The translations under genes and the position numbers were made by a program. Shown piece by piece: positions 17,325-26,152 of a DNA stretch of 36,080 bases. The notes under the pieces are model-generated. The model was not told the origin of the DNA. It ran no database searches and worked only from the letters and a program-made list of their open reading frames with translations. Source of the DNA: Lachnospiraceae bacterium (GTDB lineage: Bacteria > Bacillota > Clostridia > Lachnospirales > Lachnospiraceae); contig JAFTVH010000105.1 in NCBI GenBank assembly GCA_017465845.1, positions 1 to 36,080 on the forward strand, in the 5' to 3' direction. Numbering within the stretch: the stretch's first letter is position 1; each line of letters starts with the position of its first letter.

Positions 17325-20300
17325 ATGCAGAAGTTTTATAGAATCATTAGTGCAATGCTGGCTGTCATTTTTATGGTTAGTAATACCGGAGTAATACAGG
17401 CAGCTGCAGAAACAGAGAGTGTGGCAACTTATGCAGAAGATGATTTTGAAAGCTACGAAACATTACCTGCAGCCTATATTATCTCAGGAAATGGAACGGG
17501 TGAATTGGCTTTGAATGACGGCAATCAATATTTCAAGCTTAGCGCACCTGCTGCAACTTCGCCAACTTTGTCATACGCATTCAGCAGTGCGTATACAAAA
17601 GATCAGACAGTGCCCCTTTGGTTGGAAATAACATTGTCCGGTCAGGAAGGCGGCTCTTTTGAAACATGGCATTTGAGAGCAAGAGTGGCTAAGGGAAGCG
17701 CTAAAGAACCAATCTTAACCGGTAAGGGCAATGATGTATATGCCGGAGAGACTAAGCTTACAACACTCAGGGCGGATGAATTTACCAAGTTTATCGTTAA
17801 GATAACGTACAATGCAGAAACATCGGTATTTGATTACTCTGTATGGGTGGACAAATATACAGGTGATGCTCAGGGAACAGGCAGTTTGGCAATCGATGAC
17901 TTTGGTAAAATTAATTTGTATGCAAATAATAGTAAAAGTACTGTAGAAAAGCACTTAGGTATTGATAATTTTGCGGCTTATGCAAGTGCTGAATACCAGG
18001 CAGTTTTTCCGGAAACAGTTCCGAGCGATCCAAGTGACGGCGATGCATCAGGTGACGGCAGTGATCCGAGCGGCGGCGATGCATCAGGTGATGAAAATGA
18101 GCCAAGTGTAGCTCCGGATGAAGACTATGGGAAGCCTGCTGAGCCGAAAGTAGGTACCGTGTTATATGAAAATACTTTTAGCGACATAACAGCAACAGAT
18201 TATTCAAACGGATATGCTACTGTGAGCATTGATTTAAAAGATGCTTCCGGTACCGTTGGTACTGCGGAAGAAGGATACCTGGAGTTTGTTTGTAATGATG
18301 CAGTAATTGGTGAGCAGTATTTCCAGATTGCATTTGACAAGGCGATTGAAAGTTCACCACTGTGGATAGGAATGAAGGTGGCATCAGGCGATAAAACACC
18401 TGTTGATATATCTTTCCGGGCTTGCGGCGGTGAAACTACGAAGAAAACAAACTTATGCAACATCAGTAATGCAGTAATATTGGGTTCAGATAATACAACT
18501 GAGATTACCACACTCAGTACAGAGTGGGTGGAGCTTTTGTTCAAACTGGATTTGGCGAATATGAAGTACACTGCATATGTAGATGGTATCGGAAAATATA
18601 CAGGAAAACTGGAATTTTCAGATAATACCTTTAAACGCTTATGGATTTATATTACACAAAATACAGAGAATGCGGGTGCTGTTTTAAAGATTGATGATTT
18701 TAAGGTATTTGCAGAGGATATTGTGACAGCAGGGAATACAGAAATCCCGGTTGTTGGTACAGATGTAGAAATGGACCACCCCGGACTGGAAGATTTTGCT
18801 AATGGTATTGCTGTAATGGCAGGTCAGTCTAAGGCATATGTGAATGGAACATTAACTGATATTGATGCTGAGGCCGGGTTGGCAGAGACAGGAGACGATG
18901 TACTTGTACCGGGTTCTTTCATCAGTACTTATCTTGGTGTGCAGGTGGACAGTGCAGCCCAGATGTATTCTTTAAGTGCAGCAGCTGCCGACGCAGGAAA
19001 AACGGTTTCCTGGGATTCCAGAGGATTGCTGGTAGTAACAGATGATGGCGTGACGGTAGATCAGAAGCTTATGACGCTGTTGGCCGGATATCTGGAGACA
19101 GGTGTAGAAGCGACCAACTATGCTGTTTATCCTGAATTTACTCAGGATATTATTGATAAAGCGGTTGCGGTGCAGCCGTCAGGCTGGCAGCCGAATAAAG
19201 GTAATGACAATGCTGCCCAAAACTGTGCAGAAGCACTTTATTATTTAAGCCTCATTACAAAATTGGATCCCCAGGCAGCAGCTACGGACGGAACGCTTTG
19301 TAAGGATGCGGCATTGAAACAGCTGCGTTTCCTGATTGCAGGCGGAAACGAACCGTTTGCAAGTACAGGTGCATATTGGGGACATGCTGTTGTATCTTCC
19401 GCTTTAACATTAATTAAAAATACAGACACTATTTATGAGGAACTGACAGCAGAGGAAAAAGATCGTATGGATTGGCTCATGAAAGCACTTGCTATTTCCG
19501 GCAACTGGGGCTTTAACGATGCCAACAATTATGATACAGGAGTTGCTTTGTTAGGTAACTTTAATAAGTACTGGAATCCGAATTTCAGAAATACATACCT
19601 TACGGTTGTACTGAATGCATCTATGTATTTTGGTACAAATGAGGATGGTTCTTCTAAACTGGATGATATTTTCCTTGATTTTGATTATGAGACTTACATC
19701 AAAAAGTTTGAAGAACTTGGTTTTACTAATATTTTAGGGGCATGGACTACCGTAGATTATAATGGAGTCAGCATCGGCAAATATATGGAAGAAGGCGGCC
19801 AGGTTGTTATGAGCAGCGGTGCCAGTGGCGGAAGCGGTAAAGGTGTTAAAGTCGCATTTTCATACAACGGCTATAATGCAACTCAGGTGCTGGAGATCTT
19901 TCATGGGCTTATAGATTATACCTATGCCTTTAATGTCATGAATTCATACAATACAGATAGTGAATATGAGCGTTGCTATATTATTTCCGGCAAAGTATCA
20001 CCACTTACCGGCCAGATGGGTATGCTCCGGGAATTTGCAGCCCATGCAGGCAGAAGCCGGGTAACATATTGCTATGACAGTTATATGATTTTAAATACCG
20101 TGCTGGCAAATATGAAGCTGTTTGGCGGTTGGGACTCTTCCACACAACAGATGCGTGAGTACGATAACAGAATCTATGTCGGTAACGAAGACCTGATTTT
20201 CAAAATGCAGCAAGGATATCACGGTCATTCCAATGGTACTGCTGCCAATGAATACGAGTATACCTTTAGTGACAGAGGAGTAGATTTTATAAAGGATATT

Positions 20301-21404
20301 TGGAGAAACTTCCATTGCATGTCAAATGAGCAGGTAACTACAATGGAGAATCCATATCAGGAAGCGCTTCCGGCAGAACCCAAAGATGGTATTACCGAAG
20401 CACCTGAAGATTCCTTTGTTTCTGTTAAATTTGCAGAAGGCGACTATTTTACCGAGGAGTCTTACTACAAAATCGGTGAGAATTTAAAGAATGAAACGAT
20501 CGAATTTGATGTTGTGATAGGCGATAATATTAATCCTTCAGCCTACGGCAGTGTCATAGCGATAGATAAGCAGGGTGATGTCATCACTCCGAAATTTACC
20601 AAAATGATTCTTCAGTTCAGAAGCGGCAAAATCAGAATCATGAATGGTTCCACTTATGAAGACACACATTTGACCTTTCATGAGAATTATCGTTTCCATG
20701 TAAAAGCCACTTTTGATGTGAATGCACAAAAATATTCTGTAGAAATCAATCGTACTTATCCTACTGTCGGGGCAGTGTATGAAGCGGATAATTTTGATTT
20801 CAGAACGAACACCAGAGAAATTGATTATGTAGATTCTCTGAGTATTGCGAAAGAAACTGAAAACAGTACCATGTGGGTGGAGAACTTTAAGCTGATTGGA
20901 GCGGAAACAGAGCCAAGTGAACCAAGCGAGCCGAGTGAACCGAGCGAGCCGAGTGAACCGAGTGAGCCGAGTGAACCGAGTGAGCCGAGTGAACCGAGTG
21001 AGCCAAGTGAGCCAAGTGAACCGAGCGAGCCGAGTGAACCGAGTGAGCCGAGTGAGCCAAGTGAGCCGAGTGAACCCAGTGAACCGAGTGAGCCAAGTAA
21101 GCCGAGCAATCCGAGTGAACCAAGTGAACCGAGTGAACCGAGTGAGCCAAGTGAGCCCACAGCTCCAAGCGAGCCGAGTAACACAACAGAGTCAAGTGAG
21201 TCAGAGCCAAGCGAGTCAACGGAGCCGGAGGAAGAGGCCGACGATGATCAGGCTGCAGCAGAGGACTCCGTGGTAAATGCCGACACTACAGGCAATGTAC
21301 CGGCAACAGGAGACGATTCCAATATTGCATTCTTCGTGATGGCAGCGCTTGCTTCCCTTGCGGTGGCTGTGATTTGCATAAGATTCAGACGCAAAGAAGA
21401 ATGA
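17325..21404 (+). CDS. Cell-wall-anchored multidomain protein with a toroid-like (putative polysaccharide lyase/hydrolase) core
   Basis: The 1359-residue protein has a signal peptide (about 1-28, ending VIQAAA), two beta-sandwich domains (about 35-220 and 278-468) split by a Ser/Asp/Gly linker, and a copper-amine-oxidase-N-like domain (about 485-590, GQSKAYVNG to LLVVTDDGV). A helical region (about 600-1025) holds GNWGFNDANNY (726-736) and YHGHSNG (965-971), reminiscent of alpha/alpha-toroid polysaccharide lyases. A third sandwich (about 1035-1185), a Pro-Ser-Glu repeat stalk (from 1196) and a PATGD sortase-type signal with helix and RFRRKEE tail follow. It is probably the extracellular depolymerising or binding component for the operon's glycan. 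I do not recognise an exact family, so catalytic activity is inference. The ribosome binding site is AAAGGAG. Confidence 0.8.
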   Translation: MQKFYRIISAMLAVIFMVSNTGVIQAAAETESVATYAEDDFESYETLPAAYIISGNGTGELALNDGNQYFKLSAPAATSPTLSYAFSSAYTKDQTVPLWLEITLSGQEGGSFETWHLRARVAKGSAKEPILTGKGNDVYAGETKLTTLRADEFTKFIVKITYNAETSVFDYSVWVDKYTGDAQGTGSLAIDDFGKINLYANNSKSTVEKHLGIDNFAAYASAEYQAVFPETVPSDPSDGDASGDGSDPSGGDASGDENEPSVAPDEDYGKPAEPKVGTVLYENTFSDITATDYSNGYATVSIDLKDASGTVGTAEEGYLEFVCNDAVIGEQYFQIAFDKAIESSPLWIGMKVASGDKTPVDISFRACGGETTKKTNLCNISNAVILGSDNTTEITTLSTEWVELLFKLDLANMKYTAYVDGIGKYTGKLEFSDNTFKRLWIYITQNTENAGAVLKIDDFKVFAEDIVTAGNTEIPVVGTDVEMDHPGLEDFANGIAVMAGQSKAYVNGTLTDIDAEAGLAETGDDVLVPGSFISTYLGVQVDSAAQMYSLSAAAADAGKTVSWDSRGLLVVTDDGVTVDQKLMTLLAGYLETGVEATNYAVYPEFTQDIIDKAVAVQPSGWQPNKGNDNAAQNCAEALYYLSLITKLDPQAAATDGTLCKDAALKQLRFLIAGGNEPFASTGAYWGHAVVSSALTLIKNTDTIYEELTAEEKDRMDWLMKALAISGNWGFNDANNYDTGVALLGNFNKYWNPNFRNTYLTVVLNASMYFGTNEDGSSKLDDIFLDFDYETYIKKFEELGFTNILGAWTTVDYNGVSIGKYMEEGGQVVMSSGASGGSGKGVKVAFSYNGYNATQVLEIFHGLIDYTYAFNVMNSYNTDSEYERCYIISGKVSPLTGQMGMLREFAAHAGRSRVTYCYDSYMILNTVLANMKLFGGWDSSTQQMREYDNRIYVGNEDLIFKMQQGYHGHSNGTAANEYEYTFSDRGVDFIKDIWRNFHCMSNEQVTTMENPYQEALPAEPKDGITEAPEDSFVSVKFAEGDYFTEESYYKIGENLKNETIEFDVVIGDNINPSAYGSVIAIDKQGDVITPKFTKMILQFRSGKIRIMNGSTYEDTHLTFHENYRFHVKATFDVNAQKYSVEINRTYPTVGAVYEADNFDFRTNTREIDYVDSLSIAKETENSTMWVENFKLIGAETEPSEPSEPSEPSEPSEPSEPSEPSEPSEPSEPSEPSEPSEPSEPSEPSEPSEPSEPSEPSEPSKPSNPSEPSEPSEPSEPSEPTAPSEPSNTTESSESEPSESTEPEEEADDDQAAAEDSVVNADTTGNVPATGDDSNIAFFVMAALASLAVAVICIRFRRKEE
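20910..21189 (+). repeat. 9-base tandem repeat encoding a Pro-Ser-Glu stalk
   Basis: About 30 units of GA(A/G)CC(A/G)AG(T/C) encode Glu-Pro-Ser repeats within the surface protein. Drift to PSK, PSN and PTA units occurs toward the 3' end. Synonymous alternation of GAG/GAA and AGT/AGC varies along the array. It forms an extended wall-spanning spacer in front of the anchor signal, and is likely to change length by slippage. Confidence 0.95.
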
Positions 21405-21429
21405 TATAACCAAGAATAATATAAAAGTT

Positions 21430-21456
21430 CAGACGGCGGTGATGATCCGCCGTCTG
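21430..21456 (+). other. Strong GC-rich hairpin without a U tract
   Basis: CAGACGGCGG (21430-21439) pairs perfectly with CCGCCGTCTG (21447-21456) around a 7-base loop. No T-run follows on the + strand, so it is more likely an mRNA-stabilising or processing hairpin between the surface-protein gene and the oxidoreductases than a full terminator. Confidence 0.55.
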
Positions 21457-21504
21457 CTCATATCAGCAGAAGAAAACTGATAAAGAGCAGAGAGGAGAGA
21501 GGGA

Positions 21505-22719
21505 ATGGCAAAATATATATCAGAAACCTTACAGACGCCCGTAGCGTATGAATGCGATGTCCTGGTAGCCGGAGGCGGAATCGCCGGTGTGTCCGCTGCT
21601 GTTGCTGCGGCAAGGCAGGGCTCTAAGGTAATCCTTTTGGAGAAACAGTTCCTGTTAGGCGGGCTTGCAACAGCAGGACTGATAACGATATACCTTCCGT
21701 TATGCGACGGAAAAGGGCATCAGGTCAGCTTTGGACTTGCCGAAGAACTTTTTCGATTATCCATTCAATATGGTTATGAAGCAAAGTATCCGTCGGCGTG
21801 GCTGGAGGAGCAGAGCAAAGAAGGCACAGCACAAGACAGACAGAAACAGCGCTTTGAAGTCCGGTTCAATGCCCAGCTTTTTGCAATCGCCATGGAACAG
21901 CTTTTGAAAAAGGAAGGCGTGACGATTCTTTACGGAACAGCAGTCTGCGGCGTGCAGGTGGAAAAGGATAAAATTGCTTCCCTGATCATTGAAAACAAGT
22001 CCGGAAGAAGTGCTGTGAAAGCCAAGTCTGTAGTAGACACAACGGGTGATGCAGATATCTGCATGATGGCAGGCGAAGCTATTGAACTTTTTGAAGGGCA
22101 AAATGCATTGGCAGCCTGGTACTATAGTGCAGGAGAAAAAGGATTTGACTTAAATATGCTGGGTGTCATAGATATCTCTGATGAAGAAAATGACGGAACC
22201 ATGATCAAGTTGATTCCAAAAACATTTCAGGGCGTGGATGCTATGGAGTTAAGTGAAATGGTTCAGAATGCACATGATGCGATCTTAGATGATTTCAGGA
22301 AAAAGCGTATGCAGGATGAAACCTTATTGCCCACTACATTTGCAACCATACCACAGGTCAGGATGACGCGCCGACTTTCCGGAAAGTATACAATGACGCT
22401 GCAGGATGAAAGAAGAGAATTTGAGGATAGTATCGGTATTATAAGTAATTGGAAAAAGAGAGGACCTGTATATGAGATCCCGTTTTCAGCATTACACGGT
22501 ACGAAGATCAAAAACCTGATCACGGCAGGCAGAAGTATTTCCGCACAGGATTCGATGTGGGATGTGACACGTGTGATTCCGGCATGTGCAGTTACGGGAG
22601 AAGCTGCCGGAACTGCAGCGGCTATGACAGATGATTTTGAAGCACTGGATGTAGCTGAACTTCAAGGGCGTCTGGAAAAAGCCGGAGTGAAATTATTTAT
22701 CAAAAGTCTTGAGATGTAA
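21505..22719 (+). CDS. FAD-dependent oxidoreductase (PF12831-like)
   Basis: The 404-residue cytoplasmic protein has an N-terminal Rossmann motif GGGIAG (residues 23-28, in VLVAGGGIAGVSAAVAAA), an acidic residue closing the second strand (LLEK), and the GG-motif LLGGLATAGL typical of glutathione-reductase-type flavoproteins. VVDTTGDADI and the C-terminal TAGRSISAQDSMWDVTR...TGEAAGTAAA complete the FAD site. The family is common in glycan-degradation loci, but its substrate is generally unknown; sugar or polyol oxidation is a guess. The ribosome binding site AGAGGAGAGAGGG lies just upstream. It is followed within 45 bases by a larger relative, suggesting a partnership. Confidence 0.85.
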   Translation: MAKYISETLQTPVAYECDVLVAGGGIAGVSAAVAAARQGSKVILLEKQFLLGGLATAGLITIYLPLCDGKGHQVSFGLAEELFRLSIQYGYEAKYPSAWLEEQSKEGTAQDRQKQRFEVRFNAQLFAIAMEQLLKKEGVTILYGTAVCGVQVEKDKIASLIIENKSGRSAVKAKSVVDTTGDADICMMAGEAIELFEGQNALAAWYYSAGEKGFDLNMLGVIDISDEENDGTMIKLIPKTFQGVDAMELSEMVQNAHDAILDDFRKKRMQDETLLPTTFATIPQVRMTRRLSGKYTMTLQDERREFEDSIGIISNWKKRGPVYEIPFSALHGTKIKNLITAGRSISAQDSMWDVTRVIPACAVTGEAAGTAAAMTDDFEALDVAELQGRLEKAGVKLFIKSLEM

Positions 22720-22763
22720 GCCCATGAAATAGTAACAGATACATTATTATAGGAAAGGTTGAT

Positions 22764-24977
22764 ATGAAACAAAAAGAAATTGAGATAATTGCGGATTTAG
22801 TGATTGCCGGTGCCGGTTTGCCCGGTATATGTACTGCATTGCAGAGTGCCAGGATGGGACTGAAGACTGCGCTGATCAACAATCGCCCATATTTTGGCGG
22901 TAACAGCAGTGCGGAGCTTATGATCATGATCGTAGGTGCCAGTGGAATGCAGGAATTCAATTATAATGCCAGGGAGACGGGCATCGTAGAAGAATTGTTT
23001 CTTGAAAATTTATATAAAAATCCCGAAAAAAACAGATACGTCTGGGATGGAATTTTATTAGATAAACTAATGGCAGAGGAAAACCTGATGCTGTTCCCCA
23101 ACACCTGTATTGATACAGTGGAAATGACAGACGAAGGAATGATCCGGTCTTTGTCGGGACTGCAGACTACCACAGAGAAGCGGTTTATTTTTCAGGCACC
23201 TTTGTTTGTTGACGATACCGGGGATGGTACTGTGGGATATCTTGCCGGTGCAGAGTATCGCTATGGACGGGAAGCAAGTGCAGAGTTTGACGAGAAGTTT
23301 GCACCTGCTGAGGCGGATGACGGAGTATTGCCCAGTACTATGGTATTTTTTGCGCACGACAAAGGATATCCGGTGAGCTACAAGCCGCCGCGTTTTGCAA
23401 AAGATTACACCAAGACGGACGTATTGGAACATCGTATCATTCCACCTGATAATTTTCACCAGTTTCAGTGGTTTTATGAGCTGGACGGCCGAATGAACCA
23501 GATGGAAGATTATGAGGAGATCCTGCAGCATCATCGTGAACTGGTTTACGGAGTGTGGGATTATATCAAGAACAGCGGTAAATATGATTCAGATAATTAT
23601 GAGTTCAGCTACATTTCTCCCATTGCAGGAAAAAGGGAATCCAGAAGGCTGATAGGCGATTATATTTTAACAGAAGGTGATATCACGGATCAGAAGGATT
23701 TTCCCGATGCCATCGGCCATGGCGGATGGTCCATAGATCTCCATGCACTGGACGGATTTTACTCTAAGGAAATCATAAACAGACATATTTACCTGAAGGG
23801 TATCTACCAGATACCGTATCGCTGCTGTTATTCCAAAGATGTGAAAAATCTCTTCATTGAAGGGCGCTGTATGTCGGTTTCTCATGTGGCGCTGGGAACT
23901 GTCCGCACAATGGCAACACTCTCTACAGCAGGCCAGGCAAATGCTGTTTCGGCCTATCTGTGCAAAAAATATGGTGTGCTGCCCGGACAGGTAGGAGAAG
24001 AACATCTGGAAGAGCTGCAGAACCTCCTTTTGGAAGCAGACCAGTATATTGTAGGGAAGAAATATGCTGATCCGGATAATTTGGCGCAAACAGCGGAAGT
24101 TTCGGCATCGTCTGTAAAACCGTTGTCAAATCTTTCTCAGGAGTTGGTGCAGCGGATGGAGCATCATATTGCGCTTTCACTGCCGTTTGACGGAAGAGTA
24201 AACAGCATATGCTTATATGGGAAAGCGGAGCAGGATACGATTTTAAGTTATCGTATTTACAGTGCGGATAAGCCTGAGAACTATAATCCGGCAGCAGAGT
24301 TATATCAGGGCATGGTTAAGGTGTCAGAATCTAAAATGACAGAAGAAATCGTTTTACCGATTGATCAGGAATTTGTTCCGGGACATTATTTTATTGAGCT
24401 GGAGCAAAATACGGCACTGGAACTGGCGATGTCAAAATACAGCTACACCGGAGCAGTGACTTCCGTTAAGAAGCCAAATAGTGATTGTGCGCATGTAGAT
24501 TTTGCCAGCGGGCTGGTGAAAGAGCATGTGTGGAAAGTGCTGGAACCCTGCCTGTGCTTTCGTGTAAGCTGTGAGAAGTCAGTGTTTGGTGCTGAGAATG
24601 TGACCAATGGTTATACCCGACCATATCAGCTGAGCAACATCTGGCATTCTGACGGAAAGGAGAATCAATGGTTAAAGCTTAGCTGGGATGAGCCGCAGAG
24701 AATATCGAAATTAACGCTTTTCTTCGATTCTAATTTAAATCGATTTTGCAGGAGTGCTGATAAGGATAATGTGGATCTGTTTTATCGGATGGTAAAAGAT
24801 TATGCAGTATATTATAAAGATGCGGACGGGAAGAAACGATTATTGTACGAGATAAACGGGAATTTCCAGAGAGTGAATGAGCTTCATTTTGCACCGGTAG
24901 ATACAGATACTATTTTTGTGGAATTCAGGGAAACCCATGGACAGGGATTTTTTAGTGTGTATGAAATAAGATGTTAA
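22764..24977 (+). CDS. FAD-dependent oxidoreductase with a discoidin-like C-terminal domain
   Basis: This 737-residue protein has an N-terminal FAD fold (GAGLPG at 16-21; FGGNSSAELMIM; VDDTGDGTVGYLAGAEYRYG; FIEGRCMSVSHVALGTVRTM). An alpha-beta substrate domain lies in between. The last part (about 610-737) has NVTNGYTRPYQLSNIW, QWLKLSWDEP and LTLFFDSNLN, reminiscent of F5/8 (discoidin) sandwiches. There is no signal peptide, so the sandwich acts inside the cell. It is the last gene before a terminator. A neighbour of a GH94 phosphorylase and a surface enzyme, it may oxidise a sugar or glycosyl moiety, but the reaction is unknown. The ribosome binding site is AGGAAAGG. Confidence 0.82.
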   Translation: MKQKEIEIIADLVIAGAGLPGICTALQSARMGLKTALINNRPYFGGNSSAELMIMIVGASGMQEFNYNARETGIVEELFLENLYKNPEKNRYVWDGILLDKLMAEENLMLFPNTCIDTVEMTDEGMIRSLSGLQTTTEKRFIFQAPLFVDDTGDGTVGYLAGAEYRYGREASAEFDEKFAPAEADDGVLPSTMVFFAHDKGYPVSYKPPRFAKDYTKTDVLEHRIIPPDNFHQFQWFYELDGRMNQMEDYEEILQHHRELVYGVWDYIKNSGKYDSDNYEFSYISPIAGKRESRRLIGDYILTEGDITDQKDFPDAIGHGGWSIDLHALDGFYSKEIINRHIYLKGIYQIPYRCCYSKDVKNLFIEGRCMSVSHVALGTVRTMATLSTAGQANAVSAYLCKKYGVLPGQVGEEHLEELQNLLLEADQYIVGKKYADPDNLAQTAEVSASSVKPLSNLSQELVQRMEHHIALSLPFDGRVNSICLYGKAEQDTILSYRIYSADKPENYNPAAELYQGMVKVSESKMTEEIVLPIDQEFVPGHYFIELEQNTALELAMSKYSYTGAVTSVKKPNSDCAHVDFASGLVKEHVWKVLEPCLCFRVSCEKSVFGAENVTNGYTRPYQLSNIWHSDGKENQWLKLSWDEPQRISKLTLFFDSNLNRFCRSADKDNVDLFYRMVKDYAVYYKDADGKKRLLYEINGNFQRVNELHFAPVDTDTIFVEFRETHGQGFFSVYEIRC

Positions 24978-25018
24978 CTAAAATCATTGATAATGCAAAA
25001 TGAATAAGCAAGACAAAG

Positions 25019-25050
25019 AGATCCTCAGTAATTAAACTGAGGATTTTTCT
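25019..25050 (+). terminator. Intrinsic terminator closing the first glycan operon
   Basis: ATCCTCAGT (25021-25029) pairs with ACTGAGGAT (25036-25044), followed by TTTTCT. It separates the oxidoreductase operon from the second transporter operon. Confidence 0.85.
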
Positions 25051-25165
25051 ATGATTGGAGACACATATATAAGAAAAAAGTATTGCATTTTAAGAAAAGA
25101 GTATACCATAAAACCTGTCAGAAGGGGATGTTAAGAAAAGCGCATCGCTTAAAAAGTTAACGTGA

Positions 25166-25194
25166 TTGATAATCGGAAATTGGATTTGTATAAT
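25166..25194 (+). promoter_or_regulatory. Consensus sigma-A promoter of the second transporter operon
   Basis: TTGATA (25166-25171), a 17-base spacer and TATAAT (25189-25194) are nearly perfect consensus. A short palindrome AAGCG-CAT-CGCTT lies upstream at about 25138-25150 and could be an operator. Transcription near 25201 rules out the longer start reading of the next gene. Confidence 0.8.
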
Positions 25195-25228
25195 GACCTC
25201 ATCAAATTTGTCAGAGAGGAGCATGGAC

Positions 25229-26140
25229 ATGTCCAAAACGAAAAAATTTTTAAAAAATATGTATCGTTGTAGAATGTTGTATCTGATGGTTTTGCCATCC
25301 ATTATCACCCTGTTTATATTTCACTACATACCCATATATGGAGTACAGATTGCATTTAAAGATTATCGTACCAGCTTAGGGATTATGGGAAGTGAATGGG
25401 TAGGTCTCAAACACTTTAAATACTTTATATTTCAGTACCCTTATTTTACCAAAGTGCTTACCAATACCCTGAAAGTCAGCCTGCTCGGTTTGTCTACTTT
25501 TCCCGTTCCGGTTATTTTTGCTATCATGCTCAATGAGATGAAGAATCAGAAACTGAAAAAAGTATGTCAGATGATAACCTATGCACCACATTTTGTATCT
25601 ACCGTGGTAGTTTGTTCCATGGTTATCCTGTTTGCCAACAGAGAGGGCTTATTCAATATCATTGCCGGCTTTTTCGGAGCAGAGGCAAGAGATTTTATGG
25701 CAATGCCTTCGGCATTTGCACCTATTTATGTCCTTAGTGGTCTTTGGAGTGGTTTGGGCTGGGGAACCATCATCTATATGGCTACGCTGGCAGGGGTGTC
25801 TCCCGAGTTGATAGAAGCTGCCAGAATCGATGGAGCCGGTCGCGTAAAGGTTATCTGGCATGTGCAGCTGCCTCATCTGCTGCCTACCATCGTCACAATG
25901 TTTATTTTGAAGATGGGATCTCTGTTGTCTGTTGGATTTGAGAAAACATTCCTTTTACAGAATGATCTGAACATGGATGCTTCCAGCGTGATTTCTACTT
26001 ATGTATATGAGGTGGGTATGATAACTCACCAGTATAGTTATTCTGCTGCCATAGGCTTATTTAACAACATTATTAATATTATTCTGATAGTGACGGTCAA
26101 CAAGATATCTAATAAAGTAGCCAATATAGGCTTGTGGTAG
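25229..26140 (+). CDS. Sugar ABC transporter permease, LplB type (second system)
   Basis: A 303-residue membrane protein of the LplB family, parallel in layout to the permease at 13112. It opens with RMLYLMVLPSIITLFIFHYIP, has about six helices, and carries the EAA loop EAARIDGAGRVKVIWHVQLP. In-frame starts exist at 25166 and 25223, but the promoter excludes the first. The ribosome binding site GAGAGGA, 8 bases away, favours ATG 25229 over 25223. It heads the second importer operon and pairs with the next gene product. Confidence 0.9.
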   Translation: MSKTKKFLKNMYRCRMLYLMVLPSIITLFIFHYIPIYGVQIAFKDYRTSLGIMGSEWVGLKHFKYFIFQYPYFTKVLTNTLKVSLLGLSTFPVPVIFAIMLNEMKNQKLKKVCQMITYAPHFVSTVVVCSMVILFANREGLFNIIAGFFGAEARDFMAMPSAFAPIYVLSGLWSGLGWGTIIYMATLAGVSPELIEAARIDGAGRVKVIWHVQLPHLLPTIVTMFILKMGSLLSVGFEKTFLLQNDLNMDASSVISTYVYEVGMITHQYSYSAAIGLFNNIINIILIVTVNKISNKVANIGLW

Positions 26141-26152
26141 GGAGGTGTTAAC

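Noticed and set aside
20910-21189. Possible CRISPR array
   Set aside because: The units are 9 bases, contiguous and coding; there are no spacers.
20825-21219. Long antisense readings rich in Leu-Gly-Ser or His-Ser-Val across the repeat array
   Set aside because: They are frame shadows of the 9-base repeat, with no ribosome binding site.
21430-21456. Terminator between the surface-protein gene and the oxidoreductases
   Set aside because: The hairpin is strong but lacks a T-tract, so the genes were kept in one operon.
25166-25228. Longer N-terminus for the second LplB-type permease
   Set aside because: The -35 and -10 boxes lie within it, so it cannot be translated from that transcript.
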